Counted from the stretch's first letter, positions 18,641-28,246 are shown. The stretch: 64,000 bases of DNA from Leadbetterella sp035299025 (GCA_035299025.1 DATGXK010000007.1:1426001-1490000); one strand, 5' to 3'. The notes: generated by a model not told the origin, from the sequence alone. Program-made: numbers and translations.

Positions 18641-19009
18641 TTATAGTACCTCAGGAGCAAGTGAAACGATTTTCATAAATTGCTTCTCTCTCAACTCTCT
18701 AGCTACAGGTCCGAAAATCCTTGTTCCTCTTGGTTCGTTTTGGTTGTTTAGAAGAACAACCGCATTTTCCTCAAACCTAATGTAAGAACCATCTTTTCTT
18801 CTTACTTCTTTCTTAGTTCTTACAACAACAGCCTTAGAAACTGTACCTTTCTTCATGTTAGAAGACGAAAGAGCTTGCTTAACTGTAACGACAACTTTGT
18901 CACCTACAGAGGCATATCTCTTCTTAGTACCACCTAAAACTCTTATTACCAAAACTTCTTTAGCCCCGCTGTTGTCAGCTACATTGGCTCTTGATTCTTG
19001 CTGTAACAT
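18641..19009 (-). CDS. rplN: Ribosomal protein L14
   Basis: 50S interface protein, 122 residues, MLQQESRANVADNSGAKEV start and the GTRIFGPVARELRE signature. Confidence 0.97.
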   Translation of the reverse strand: MLQQESRANVADNSGAKEVLVIRVLGGTKKRYASVGDKVVVTVKQALSSSNMKKGTVSKAVVVRTKKEVRRKDGSYIRFEENAVVLLNNQNEPRGTRIFGPVARELREKQFMKIVSLAPEVL

Positions 19010-19044
19010 TATTATTTCCTTTTACTAATTTTAGAAATATTAGA

Positions 19045-19302
19045 TTATTTGGCTCTCTCTATGATTTCAACCAATCTCCAATTTTTATTTTTGCTCAACG
19101 GTCTTGTTTCGCTTATTTTCACAGTGTCGCCAATACCAGCTTCATTGTTCTCGTCATGAAACATGAACTTTTTAGTTTTGAGCATAAACTTACCATATTT
19201 AGGATGCTTTACCTTACGAATCACTTGGATTACGCCGGACTTCTCCATCTTGTTGCTGGTAACAACTCCAATACGTTCTTTTCTTACTTTTCTTTCTTCC
19301 AT
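19045..19302 (-). CDS. rpsQ: Ribosomal protein S17
   Basis: 16S-binding OB-fold protein, 85 residues, with RIGVVTSNKMEKSGVIQV and IGDTVKISETRPLSKNKNW. Confidence 0.97.
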   Translation of the reverse strand: MEERKVRKERIGVVTSNKMEKSGVIQVIRKVKHPKYGKFMLKTKKFMFHDENNEAGIGDTVKISETRPLSKNKNWRLVEIIERAK

Positions 19303-19355
19303 TTTCGGATAAAATTAATGGTTAATCAAAACCATGAAATTTGGATAATGATATT

Positions 19356-19541
19356 TTACTTTGAACTGTTAAGAGCAGTAGAAAGTCTAGCAATATTTTT
19401 ACGAGTCTCAGTAATTCTCCTAGGATTCTCGATTGGAGTGATTGCATGAGCAAACTTCAACTTTACCAATCTGTCTTTTTCTTCAGATATTTGTTGTTTC
19501 AACTGATCTGCAGTAAAACCACTTAAATCATTTTTTTTCAT
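19356..19541 (-). CDS. rpmC: Ribosomal protein L29
   Basis: 61-residue two-helix protein at the tunnel exit. FTADQLKQQISEEKDRLVKL and PRRITETRKNIARL match the family. Between rplP and rpsQ as expected. Confidence 0.95.
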   Translation of the reverse strand: MKKNDLSGFTADQLKQQISEEKDRLVKLKFAHAITPIENPRRITETRKNIARLSTALNSSK

Positions 19542-19572
19542 CTTCTTTACTTATTGAAGTATTTATTTATGA

Positions 19573-19992
19573 CTATACTTCGTAATCTCTACGAACTACA
19601 AATTTTGTTTTTACTGGTAATTTCTGAGCCGCCAATCTAAGAGCCTCTTTCGCTAACTCTAATGAAACGCCGGTAGCCTCAAACAATACAGTACCAGGAT
19701 AAATGTTTGCCACCCAATATTCCGGAGCACCTTTACCTTTACCCATCCTTACCTCTAAAGGTTTTTTGGTAATAGGAGTGTCAGGGAATATACGAATCCA
19801 AACTTGACCTTCACGTTTCATGGCACGTGTAACACCAATACGAGCAGCTTCTATTTGTCTAGCAGTAATTCTGCCTGGCTCTAGACTTTTTATTGCAAAT
19901 GAACCGAAAGCAATCTCGTGACCTCTAGTAGCGATACCTTTGATCCTACCTTTTTGTTGCTTACGAAATCTAGTTCTTTTAGGTTGTAACAT
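19573..19992 (-). CDS. rplP: Ribosomal protein L16
   Basis: 50S protein near the A-site tRNA elbow, 139 residues, MLQPKRTRFRKQQKGR start, RMGKGKGAPEYWVA and the EALRLAAQKLPVKTKFV end. Confidence 0.97.
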   Translation of the reverse strand: MLQPKRTRFRKQQKGRIKGIATRGHEIAFGSFAIKSLEPGRITARQIEAARIGVTRAMKREGQVWIRIFPDTPITKKPLEVRMGKGKGAPEYWVANIYPGTVLFEATGVSLELAKEALRLAAQKLPVKTKFVVRRDYEV

Positions 19993-20026
19993 AATAATAA
20001 CGTTTAAGGCAAAATGCCACTAAAAT

Positions 20027-20839
20027 TTAATTTCTCTTTTGGCCGTTTGATCTACCACCACCATTGTTGTTGCTCTTCTTTCTTCTGCCGTTTTTATCAC
20101 CATCGTCGTCTCTACGACCTTTTCCTTGATGATTGCCACCAGCACCACCCATAGTAGATTTTTTACTATCGGCAGACTCAGTTGCCAAAGCTGCTACAGA
20201 TGTAAGGTCTCTCTTACCAAAAACTTCACCTTTGAATACCCAAACTTTGATACCGATAAGACCATAAACTGTCAACGACTCAGATATAGCATAGTCGATA
20301 TCAGCTCTAAGCGTATGAAGAGGAATTCTTCCCTCTTTGTACATTTCCGAACGAGCCATCTCAGCACCGCCTAATCTACCTGACAATTTGATTTTTATAC
20401 CCTGAGCACCTACACGCATGGCCGATTGAATGGCCTGCTTCATAGCTCTACGGAAAGAGATTCTTGCTCTTAGCTGCTGTGCGATTGTCTCACCCACCAA
20501 TTTGGCATCGATCTCAGGTCTTTTGATTTCAAATATGTTGATTTGAACATCCTTTTTAGTAAGTTTTTTAAGTTCTTCTCTCAACTTATCAACCTCACTA
20601 CCTGCCTTACCGATTACTACACCAGGTCTAGCAGTATGGATAGTAAGGGTAATTCTTTTAAGAGTTCTTTCAATTACTACTCTCGAAACAGAACCTTTCG
20701 GAATACGTGCATTGATATATTTTCTGATCTGATCGTCTTCAACGAGTTTCTCAGCAAAATTCTTTCCGCCGTACCAGTTGGACTCCCATCCTCTGATGTA
20801 ACCTAGTCTAAAACCTACAGGATTTACTTTTTGTCCCAT
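20027..20839 (-). CDS. rpsC: Ribosomal protein S3 with Gly/Asn-rich tail
   Basis: 30S mRNA-entry protein, 270 residues. MGQKVNPVGFRLGYIRGW, the KH domain (TARPGVVIGKAGSEVDKL) and GRLGGAEMARSEMYKEGR are canonical. About 45 extra C-terminal residues are rich in Gly, Asn, Lys and Asp (GGAGGNHQGKGRRDDDGDK), a disordered extension. Confidence 0.97.
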   Translation of the reverse strand: MGQKVNPVGFRLGYIRGWESNWYGGKNFAEKLVEDDQIRKYINARIPKGSVSRVVIERTLKRITLTIHTARPGVVIGKAGSEVDKLREELKKLTKKDVQINIFEIKRPEIDAKLVGETIAQQLRARISFRRAMKQAIQSAMRVGAQGIKIKLSGRLGGAEMARSEMYKEGRIPLHTLRADIDYAISESLTVYGLIGIKVWVFKGEVFGKRDLTSVAALATESADSKKSTMGGAGGNHQGKGRRDDDGDKNGRRKKSNNNGGGRSNGQKRN

Positions 20840-20885
20840 TTTAACTAATTATATAATATTCTAATTTCTAAGTATCGTTACTTAA

Positions 20886-21242
20886 TTATACTGCTTGACT
20901 TTCTAATGAATCCACTACAATTGTAATGTGTTGTGAACGCTTTCTTACTCTGTAAGCTCTACCTTGTGGAGCCGGACGAAGTCTTTTCAACATTCTACCA
21001 CCGTCAATCATGATTGTCTTCACATAAAGATCTGCCTCTTCGATTTTCACATCTTCGTTTTTGTTCTGCCAGTTTGCTACTGCTGACATCAACACTTTCT
21101 TGATTACTGGAGCCGCTTGTTGAGGTTGGAAAGAAAGTATTCCTAAAGCAAGGTTTACCTTTTTGCCTCTAATCAGGTCAGCTACTAACCTAGCTTTTCT
21201 AGGCGAGGTTGGAAAATCGTTTAATTTTGCTACTGCTTCCAT
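20886..21242 (-). CDS. rplV: Ribosomal protein L22
   Basis: Tunnel-lining 50S protein, 118 residues, with SPRKARLVADLIRGKKV and the RAYRVRKRSQHITIVV beta-hairpin end. Confidence 0.97.
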   Translation of the reverse strand: MEAVAKLNDFPTSPRKARLVADLIRGKKVNLALGILSFQPQQAAPVIKKVLMSAVANWQNKNEDVKIEEADLYVKTIMIDGGRMLKRLRPAPQGRAYRVRKRSQHITIVVDSLESQAV

Positions 21243-21280
21243 TTTTTATTCTTATTTAAAGAGCTAAGCTCCTCGGAATA

Positions 21281-21559
21281 TTATCTTTTACCTTTATCTT
21301 TTTTATTCACGTGGCCTCTAAAATTTCTTGTAGGAGCAAACTCTCCCAACTTATGACCAATCATGTTATCTGTTACATATACAGGAATAAATTTATTACC
21401 ATTATGAACAGCAAAAGTATGTCCAATAAAATCAGGGGTAATCATCGATCTTCTAGACCAAGTCTTGATTACAGACTTTTTCCCTGAATCATTCATCACG
21501 TCGACCTTGTTCTCAAGTCTAAAATCTACGTAAGGTCCTTTTTTAAGTGAACGAGCCAT
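21281..21559 (-). CDS. rpsS: Ribosomal protein S19
   Basis: 30S head protein, 92 residues, MARSLKKGPYVDFRLE start, WSRRSMITPDFIGHTFAVHN, and the MIGHKLGEFAPTRNFRGH signature. Confidence 0.97.
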   Translation of the reverse strand: MARSLKKGPYVDFRLENKVDVMNDSGKKSVIKTWSRRSMITPDFIGHTFAVHNGNKFIPVYVTDNMIGHKLGEFAPTRNFRGHVNKKDKGKR

Positions 21560-21569
21560 CTATTTTGTA

Positions 21570-22394
21570 TTATTTTGTTCTACGTGAAATTATTAATCTA
21601 TTAGAGTATTTGTTCTTAGCTCTAGTTTTCTTGCCTTTGGCAATCAAACCGTTTCTAGAACGAGGGTGACCTCCTGATGCACGACCCTCACCACCACCCA
21701 TCGGGTGATCAACAGGGTTCATGGCTACACCTCTTACTCTTGGAGTTACACCTAACCATCTCTTACGGCCAGCTTTACCAAGTACCACGTTCATGTGGTC
21801 AGGATTTGATACAGATCCTACAGTAGCTATACAAGAACCAAGAACCATTCTCATTTCACCTGAAGGCATTTTGAGCGTAACAAACTTTCCATCTTTCGCT
21901 AGAACCTGAGCATAAGTACCCGCACTTCTAGCCATTTGACCTCCTTTGCCAGGTGTCAACTCAATGTTATGAACAATAGTACCAAGAGGCATATTCTTCA
22001 ACAACAAGGCATTTCCTACTTCTGGAGCCACTTTCTCTCCTGAAACAATCTTTTGTCCTACTCTAAGACCTTGAGGAGCGATAATATATCTTTTCTCTCC
22101 ATCAGCGTATTTTACTAGAGCAATTCTTGAAGTACGGTTTGGATCGTACTCGATAGTCATCACCTCAGCTTCGATATCTTTTTTATCTCTTTTGAAGTCG
22201 ATTATACGATACTTTCTCTTGTGACCGCCACCGATATACCTTGCTGTACGGTGTCCTTCATTGTTTCTTCCACCTGTTTTTCTGATAGCCTCAGTTAAGC
22301 TTTTCTCTGGCTTACTTGCAGTAATATCAGAAAAATCTGGTGCTATTCGATGTCTGGTGCCGGGTGTTACCGGATTTAATTTTTTAACTGCCAT
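21570..22394 (-). CDS. rplB: Ribosomal protein L2
   Basis: 50S peptidyl-transferase scaffold, 274 residues, with RHIAPDF-like start (GTRHRIAPDFSDI), RSAGTYAQVLAKDGKFV and VRGVAMNPVDHPMGGGEGR, which holds the conserved His. Confidence 0.98.
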   Translation of the reverse strand: MAVKKLNPVTPGTRHRIAPDFSDITASKPEKSLTEAIRKTGGRNNEGHRTARYIGGGHKRKYRIIDFKRDKKDIEAEVMTIEYDPNRTSRIALVKYADGEKRYIIAPQGLRVGQKIVSGEKVAPEVGNALLLKNMPLGTIVHNIELTPGKGGQMARSAGTYAQVLAKDGKFVTLKMPSGEMRMVLGSCIATVGSVSNPDHMNVVLGKAGRKRWLGVTPRVRGVAMNPVDHPMGGGEGRASGGHPRSRNGLIAKGKKTRAKNKYSNRLIISRRTK

Positions 22395-22445
22395 TTCTCA
22401 CACATTTGCAGCCTATAAAAGGCTATACTTTAACAATTTAATAAA

Positions 22446-22733
22446 TTATAATTCTGCGTAAAAATCGATAAGGTCACCGTCTTTCAAAGTCACAATAGCT
22501 TTTTTGAAAGTGCTAGTTTTACCCGAACTCAATCTAGATTTGGTCATTCTTGACTTTTTCTTTCCGATTTGAGTTATCGTATTTACTTTGTCTACTGTTA
22601 CGCCGTACATTCTCTCTACAGCAGCTGCTATTTCGATTTTGTTGGCATCACGACTTACTTCAAATGTGTATTTTCCTTTTGAGGTAAGCAACTGTGTTTT
22701 CTCAGTTATTTTTGGTCTTTTTAAAACGCTCAT
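22446..22733 (-). CDS. rplW: Ribosomal protein L23
   Basis: Tunnel-exit protein that docks trigger factor and SRP, 95 residues. LKRPKITEKTQLL and YTFEVSRDANKIEIAAAVE match the family. Confidence 0.96.
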   Translation of the reverse strand: MSVLKRPKITEKTQLLTSKGKYTFEVSRDANKIEIAAAVERMYGVTVDKVNTITQIGKKKSRMTKSRLSSGKTSTFKKAIVTLKDGDLIDFYAEL

Positions 22734-22744
22734 GTCTTTAAAAA

Positions 22745-23374
22745 TTAATCTTTTAAAATTGATTCTAAATGAGAAACTGTACTTTCAGCCAACAAAATGA
22801 TTTCTGTATTGATCAAATCATAAGTGTTTACAGAATCCTTATCCACAACTTTGGTCTTAGGAATGTTACGAGCAGATAGATAAAGGTTGTTTTCACCACC
22901 ATTAACTACAAACAAGGTTTTCTTTCCTGACAAACTCAAAGCATTCAAAAATTGGATATATGCTTTAGTTTTAGGAGAATCGATATTGAAGTCTTCTACA
23001 ACGATTAAGTTATTTTCTGCAACTCTTGCAGAAAGAACCGATTTACGAGCCAAAACTTTGATTTTTTTGTTCAATTTGAAGTCGTAATCTCTTGGACGTG
23101 GACCGAAAACTGTACCACCACCTACGTAAGTTGGTGATTTGGCCGAACCGTGTCTAGCACCTCCAGATCCTTTTTGACGCACAAGTTTCTTAGTAGAACG
23201 AGAAACCTCAGCTCTCTCTTTAGACTTGTGTGTTCCTTGACGTTGGTTAGCAAGATAATGCTTTACATCTAACCAAACTACGTGTTGGTTTGGCTCTACA
23301 CCAAAAACCTCCTCGTTCAGCTCAACAGACTTACCTGTTTCTTTGCCTTCTTTGTTTAAAACTTTAACTTTCAT
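22745..23374 (-). CDS. rplD: Ribosomal protein L4
   Basis: 50S protein, 209 residues, with the tunnel loop KLVRQKGSGGARHGSAKSP and GPRPRDYDFKLNKK. L4 autoregulates the S10 operon in enterobacteria; nothing here shows whether it does so in this organism. Confidence 0.97.
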   Translation of the reverse strand: MKVKVLNKEGKETGKSVELNEEVFGVEPNQHVVWLDVKHYLANQRQGTHKSKERAEVSRSTKKLVRQKGSGGARHGSAKSPTYVGGGTVFGPRPRDYDFKLNKKIKVLARKSVLSARVAENNLIVVEDFNIDSPKTKAYIQFLNALSLSGKKTLFVVNGGENNLYLSARNIPKTKVVDKDSVNTYDLINTEIILLAESTVSHLESILKD

Positions 23375-23416
23375 TTTTACTTAGCCTCTTTTTCGATGTC
23401 GTTGGCTACCGACCTT

Positions 23417-24034
23417 TTATTTGTGTAATGTAATGATTGAGTTTTTAGCACCCGGAACAGAACCTGATACCAAAATCAAGTTTTTCTCAGGGAAAAGTCT
23501 CAACACTTTAAGGTTTTGAATAGTAACATTGGTATGTCCCATTCTACCGCCCATTTTAATACCTTTAAATACTCTTGCTGGATACGAACAAGCACCGATA
23601 GATCCAGGGTGTCTTGCTCTGTTGTGCTGACCGTGAGTAGTTTGACCCACACCACCAAATCCATGTCTTTTCACAACACCTTGAAAGCCTTTACCTTTGG
23701 TTTTTCCGCTGATATCAACAAATTCACCTTCTTCGAATACATCTTCTACTCTGATGGTCTCACCTAAAGCAAACTCTTTGTCAAATTCTTTGAACTCAAC
23801 AAGCTTTCTTTTAGGAGTAGTATCAGCCTTCTTAAAATGACCCATTAAAGCTTTTGTTGTACGCTTTTCTTTCTTCTCTCCGAAGCCCAATTGAACTGCT
23901 TTGTAACCGTCGTTTTCTTCTGTTCTGACTTGCGTTACTACGCATGGACCAGCTTCAATTACCGTGCAAGGCACAGCTTCACCATTTGTAAAAATGGTAG
24001 TCATTCCAATTTTCTTTCCAATAATTCCAGACAT
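23417..24034 (-). CDS. rplC: Ribosomal protein L3
   Basis: 50S assembly initiator, 205 residues from MSGIIGKKIGMTTIFTNGE. The ATG at 24034 was chosen because the longer in-frame reading to 24286 runs through the promoter and has no L3 similarity. GFQGVVKRHGFGGVGQTTHG holds the family core. It is the first gene of the cluster; rpsJ, usually just upstream, is absent here. Confidence 0.96.
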   Translation of the reverse strand: MSGIIGKKIGMTTIFTNGEAVPCTVIEAGPCVVTQVRTEENDGYKAVQLGFGEKKEKRTTKALMGHFKKADTTPKRKLVEFKEFDKEFALGETIRVEDVFEEGEFVDISGKTKGKGFQGVVKRHGFGGVGQTTHGQHNRARHPGSIGACSYPARVFKGIKMGGRMGHTNVTIQNLKVLRLFPEKNLILVSGSVPGAKNSIITLHK

Positions 24035-24086
24035 AGTCTTAACTTTAATATAATCGCTAAATTTTAACCAAATTTGAATCGGGCTG

Positions 24087-24118
24087 CAAAAGTACAAAAA
24101 ACCTTGCTTAAATCCAAA
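24087..24118 (-). promoter_or_regulatory. Promoter of the ribosomal protein cluster
   Basis: On the minus strand: TTTG (24118-24115), a 20-nt spacer, TACTTTTG (24094-24087). This is a full match to the Bacteroidota consensus. It leaves a leader of roughly 45 nt before rplC. Confidence 0.7.
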
Positions 24119-24745
24119 TTTTAATTCTTTTTTCAAACCCAGAGGTTGGTAAACGAACCAACTTGCCAACACTGAGAACCTTTTAACGGGTAAGGCATCT
24201 TTAATTATGCAGGAACATGCCTTGTTACCTCTCTGTGACTCCAAAAAAATAATCGCGAATCGGAGACTGCCTAAAGTGAAATTCACAGTCGAAATTAAAA
24301 TGGTTTCGTTCGATGCCGACTTCTTTTAATTATTGATAAGGAGATTCCTCCGTCGAATTGAGGTGCAAAATTATACCTTTTTTCTCAAATAAAAAATATA
24401 TTATTAAAAAAAGTGATATTTTAATGAAAAAACTTTTCGAAAGCCATTTATTAAAACTCTGAAAACAAATATTTTATATGGATTCCCCAAAAAGCAGATG
24501 GAATATTTAAGACCGAAAACAGCCAAAAAAACAAAAAAACAGTCGAAAAATTCAACTGTTTTTAACCTATCATTTATTCAACCACTCTTAAAAAACGATT
24601 AGTTTCAAAAGAGATTTTTTCATTTTTTGAACGAATTGGGCCTAAATAGCACCAATTATCTCACAAAAGTAATTCTTTTTTAAAACTGAAAAACAAAAAA
24701 AAAGAAATTATTTTTGCATTTTATTTCAAAATCGAAAAAAACAAT
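24119..24745. other. Gene-free, structured, A/T-rich spacer
   Basis: No credible coding frame. It holds several inverted repeats between 24145 and 24288: GTTGGT/ACCAAC at 24145-24162, a GGTAA-GGCAT pair with bulge at 24189-24229, and CTGTGA/TCACAG at 24233-24288. A second TAnnTTTG box (TAATTTTG, minus strand, 24373-24366) could start a long structured rplC leader. A 9-bp hairpin at 24535-24563 (AAAAACAGT/ACTGTTTTT) with flanking T/A runs looks like a terminator in either direction. Confidence 0.5.
24709..24716 (+). promoter_or_regulatory. -7 element before agmatine deiminase
   Basis: TATTTTTG fits TAnnTTTG, 29 nt before the ATG. The -33 position reads ACTG instead of TTTG at a 20-nt spacing. 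Confidence 0.45.
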
Positions 24746-25792
24746 ATGCGTAGTCCGAAGAACGAAAACTTCTATTTTCCTGCCGAATGGCATCCACATG
24801 AAGCTACATGGTTGAGTTTTCCTATAAACACCGATACTTGGGAGGATAGGCTGGAGAGGATATATCCGGCATACTTCGAGTTGATTCGGACCATTTCTCT
24901 GAGCGAAAAAGTAAGAATCAATGCCAATAATCCAGAAACAATAGCTCTTATTGAGCAACTTCTTGAAAATTACAAAATAGATTCAACAAACATAGAACTC
25001 TTCGACCATAAGACAAACGACTCATGGTGCCGAGACCACGGCCCTAGTTTTCTTGTTAACAGAGCCAACAGTTCCAGATTAATATTGGACTGGGAATACA
25101 ATGCTTGGGGCGGAAAATATCCTCCTTATAATAACGACAACGAAATTCCTCAAAAAATTGCCAAAGCCCTCAACCTTGAGTTTGTATCGCCCGGCTTGGT
25201 AATGGAAGGTGGTTCTGTAGAGTTTAACGGTGCCGGTACGGTTATGACCAGCAGATCGTGCCTCCTAAATAAAAATAGAAATCCAAATTTGACCCAAAGT
25301 CAGATCGAAGAAAATTTAATTAATTTTTATGGGGTAGAGCAAGTGTTGTGGATTGAGGATGGCATAGTAGGCGACGACACCGATGGCCACATAGATGATA
25401 CCGTAAGGTTTGTTTCTGAGAGTAAAGTGGTGACGATGGTTGAATCGAACAAATCAGATGCAAACCACTCCATTCTGAGCGAGAATTTGGAAATGCTCAA
25501 GAAAATGAGACTCTTGAACGGCAAGCAGTTGGATATTGTGGAAATAGAAATGCCAAAACCTGTGGTAGACAATGGCGAAAGACTGCCGGCATCTTATGCA
25601 AACTTCTGTATGACCAACAAACACGTGATTGTACCAACTTACAGATGCAAAAATGATGATAAAGCACTAAGTATATTGCAAGAATGTTTCCCTGAAAGAG
25701 AGGTTGTAGGTATAGACTCCACAGAGATAATTTGGGGACTTGGCAGCTTTCATTGTTTATCTCAACAAGAACCTTCTGCAAATTTTTCTTAA
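24746..25792 (+). CDS. aguA: Agmatine deiminase
   Basis: Converts agmatine to N-carbamoylputrescine in polyamine synthesis (PAD-porph family). The 348-residue chain begins with the family signature FPAEWHPHEATWLSFP. Guanidino-binding and catalytic residues are expected in DHGPSFL, GDDTDGHIDD (His/Asp) and the C-terminal nucleophile Cys in GLGSFHCLSQQ. N-carbamoylputrescine amidohydrolase, often adjacent, is not in the window. Confidence 0.93.
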   Translation: MRSPKNENFYFPAEWHPHEATWLSFPINTDTWEDRLERIYPAYFELIRTISLSEKVRINANNPETIALIEQLLENYKIDSTNIELFDHKTNDSWCRDHGPSFLVNRANSSRLILDWEYNAWGGKYPPYNNDNEIPQKIAKALNLEFVSPGLVMEGGSVEFNGAGTVMTSRSCLLNKNRNPNLTQSQIEENLINFYGVEQVLWIEDGIVGDDTDGHIDDTVRFVSESKVVTMVESNKSDANHSILSENLEMLKKMRLLNGKQLDIVEIEMPKPVVDNGERLPASYANFCMTNKHVIVPTYRCKNDDKALSILQECFPEREVVGIDSTEIIWGLGSFHCLSQQEPSANFS

Positions 25793-25850
25793 TTTAGCGT
25801 TTGGTTAGTAATAAATGATGGTTATCGGAGTTATAGAATGGCCATTGTGA

Positions 25851-25858
25851 TAGTTTTG
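25851..25858 (+). promoter_or_regulatory. Possible -7 element for the rotamase operon
   Basis: TAGTTTTG fits TAnnTTTG, 57 nt before the lipoprotein ATG. No good -33 element is visible. Confidence 0.35.
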
Positions 25859-25915
25859 AGTAATCGCTTCCACTAGTAAGGATAGCAGATTTTCTTTTCA
25901 TTTGAGATTTTAGAA

Positions 25916-28246
25916 ATGTTTTATAGATCATATATATATTTAGGAATACTGTCGGTATTGGCCTGGGCCTGTGTAAAACCTACCTCCAAGCCAATAGTAC
26001 AACCTCAAGCTGTAGAATTGGCCTCGACGCCCGTTGAACCGCCGGCTTTGACCATAGCAGAAAACGCCATGTCGAAGGACGAGTTTGTGGCAGAACTAGA
26101 GAATACACCAAACCTCGACTCAAGTTCAAATGAGGAGCTTATTGCCGAGATTACGAGGAAGAGACTATTCATAAAAGAAGCCGAATCTATGAAAATGGAC
26201 ACGGCTGCACTTTTTAAAGAAGAAGTAGAAACCTACAAAAGGATAGAGATTCAAAATTATTCTGAAGACCGAAACACCTTGTCGAAATTGGCAAATGAGT
26301 CTTTTGAAAAATATACTACTGAGGTCAATGCGTCTCATATTTTTATACCGTTATCGTGGTATGCTTCGCCCGAGGACACACTGAAAGTTTACAACGAACT
26401 ATTGGAGCTCCGAAAATATGCTGTAAAAAACGATAATTTCGCAATCCTAGCCAAAGAATGGTCAAAAGATAACAAAACCAATTCAAAAGGTGGGAGTCTA
26501 GGCTGGTTTACGGCCTTCCATCTTATTTATCCGCTTGAGCAAGCTGCATATTCTACACCCGTCGATTCCATTTCTCTACCCATAAAAACAAAAGCGGGCT
26601 ATCATCTCGTAAAAGTCAACGACAAAAGAAAAAACAGTGGATACGTGAAGGTCAAGCATATTTTTAAATACTTGAAGCCGGATGTTTCTAAAGAATATTA
26701 CGACGAAGTATACAACACCTTGGATTCACTTAAAAACCTCATAAAATTAGGAGCAAACTTTGACGACTTCGTGGGCAAATATTCTGATGATTTCAACTCT
26801 CGGAGTTCAAATGGACTATTGCCCATTTTTGGTATCGGAACAAGAGAGGAATCCACTTTTGAAGAAGCCGCATTTTCTCTGGAAAAGGGCGAAGTCTCAA
26901 AACCAGTAAGATCTAGCAGTGGGTTACACTTAATAATGCTGATAGAAAAGTACAAACCAGACACAAAAGAGGTTTACTTAAGGAAAATAAAGCCCAAACT
27001 TACCACAGACTCGCGAGCGGAATATCTGCAAATGAAGAAATTCGAAGAACTTAAGAAAAAACACCACTTTGAACTAAACAATGAGATATTTGCCCAGTGC
27101 CTAAATTATGCCGACGACAGAATACTTTCGCGATCATGGAAGACCGTATCGTCGGATTTGTCTGGCTTTGCCCTTTTCAGCATAAACCAAAAGAAATTCT
27201 TCGTTTCGGAATTCTTCAAATACATAGAGGAAAGACAGGAATACGATAAATGGAGTCTTCAAGAGAAACCTGTTGAGATTTTCAAAATGTTTTTTGAAAA
27301 ATTTGTAGATCAACAGTTGATTGCATTTGAAGAAAAGAGTGTCCAAGAAAACAACAAAGATTTAGAAAGACTATTTAAGTTTGAGAGAGACAATCTTTTG
27401 TATTCAAAATTTTATAGCAAGATGATTATCGGTAAATCTCTTGACGACAGCACCGGCCAATTAAAGTTTTTCCAAAGCCATCCCGAGCTCTTCCCAAGTG
27501 TAGAAATGGGGTCCTTTACGGTGGTGAGTTTTGCAGATACCTCCATTTATAATAAATTCAAAACTCTGCGAGCCAAAGCAAAACCTTACCAGCTTAATAG
27601 AGGCATAAAACCGCTTTATTTCCAAAAAGACCAAGCGAGCATTGACGTAGAAGAAAAACGTAAACTCATGGGGCTCATGGCCATCATGAGAAAAAACCCA
27701 GGCTATATTGTCGAAATTGGTGGCCATTGTGATAAAAACGAAGATGAAAAGGTGGCAGAGCTAAGAATTCAGCAAATCGTTGATTTTTTGGTTGAAAATG
27801 GCTTACCTTTGACCCGAATTTTGGAGGTTAATTACAAAAACAACCGAGTTCAGGACCGCTTTGATTGGTCTAAAAACCAGAGGGTTACTTTTCAGTTTTT
27901 CAGCAATTTGGAATCTGATTTGGTTAAGACCTTCAACGACAAACAAGCAGATGCCATAATTTTCAGGTCTTACAACATCGAAAAAGACGAGTTTGAGAAG
28001 AAAATGGGACTGAAATGGCAAGCTCAAAACGGCATATTGGAAATAGCAGGACGCACCGAGGAGTTTTCGTTAAAAATAAAGAAAACCACCAAGACGTTTA
28101 AAGATTATAAATACGAGGTGATTGAAAAATATCAAGATTTTCTAAGTCAAGAGTTGAGCAAAAGTCTTGCTGAAAAATATAGATTGAATTTTGACAAAAC
28201 CGAATTAATCAAAATTATAGAAGTAGTTAAAAGTAATAATAAATGA
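25916..28246 (+). CDS. Rotamase lipoprotein with OmpA-like segment
   Basis: 776-residue envelope protein. The N-terminus (LGILSVLAWAC) looks like a lipoprotein signal with an imperfect lipobox, so it is probably membrane-anchored in the periplasm. Two parvulin-type PPIase domains follow: about 135-250 (VNASHIFIPLSW to AGYHLVKVND) and 250-350 (VKVKHIFKYLK to SGLHLIMLIEKY). Near residues 575-665 is an OmpA-like stretch (IVEIGGHCDKNEDEKVAELR to NQRVTFQF), which could bind peptidoglycan. The likely job is folding of outer membrane or secreted proteins. It overlaps the next gene by 4 nt (ATGA), so the two are translationally coupled. Confidence 0.82.
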   Translation: MFYRSYIYLGILSVLAWACVKPTSKPIVQPQAVELASTPVEPPALTIAENAMSKDEFVAELENTPNLDSSSNEELIAEITRKRLFIKEAESMKMDTAALFKEEVETYKRIEIQNYSEDRNTLSKLANESFEKYTTEVNASHIFIPLSWYASPEDTLKVYNELLELRKYAVKNDNFAILAKEWSKDNKTNSKGGSLGWFTAFHLIYPLEQAAYSTPVDSISLPIKTKAGYHLVKVNDKRKNSGYVKVKHIFKYLKPDVSKEYYDEVYNTLDSLKNLIKLGANFDDFVGKYSDDFNSRSSNGLLPIFGIGTREESTFEEAAFSLEKGEVSKPVRSSSGLHLIMLIEKYKPDTKEVYLRKIKPKLTTDSRAEYLQMKKFEELKKKHHFELNNEIFAQCLNYADDRILSRSWKTVSSDLSGFALFSINQKKFFVSEFFKYIEERQEYDKWSLQEKPVEIFKMFFEKFVDQQLIAFEEKSVQENNKDLERLFKFERDNLLYSKFYSKMIIGKSLDDSTGQLKFFQSHPELFPSVEMGSFTVVSFADTSIYNKFKTLRAKAKPYQLNRGIKPLYFQKDQASIDVEEKRKLMGLMAIMRKNPGYIVEIGGHCDKNEDEKVAELRIQQIVDFLVENGLPLTRILEVNYKNNRVQDRFDWSKNQRVTFQFFSNLESDLVKTFNDKQADAIIFRSYNIEKDEFEKKMGLKWQAQNGILEIAGRTEEFSLKIKKTTKTFKDYKYEVIEKYQDFLSQELSKSLAEKYRLNFDKTELIKIIEVVKSNNK

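Noticed and set aside
24035..24286. N-terminal extension of L3
   Set aside because: It crosses the rplC promoter, is unrelated to L3, and a perfect MSGIIGKKIGMT start exists at 24034.
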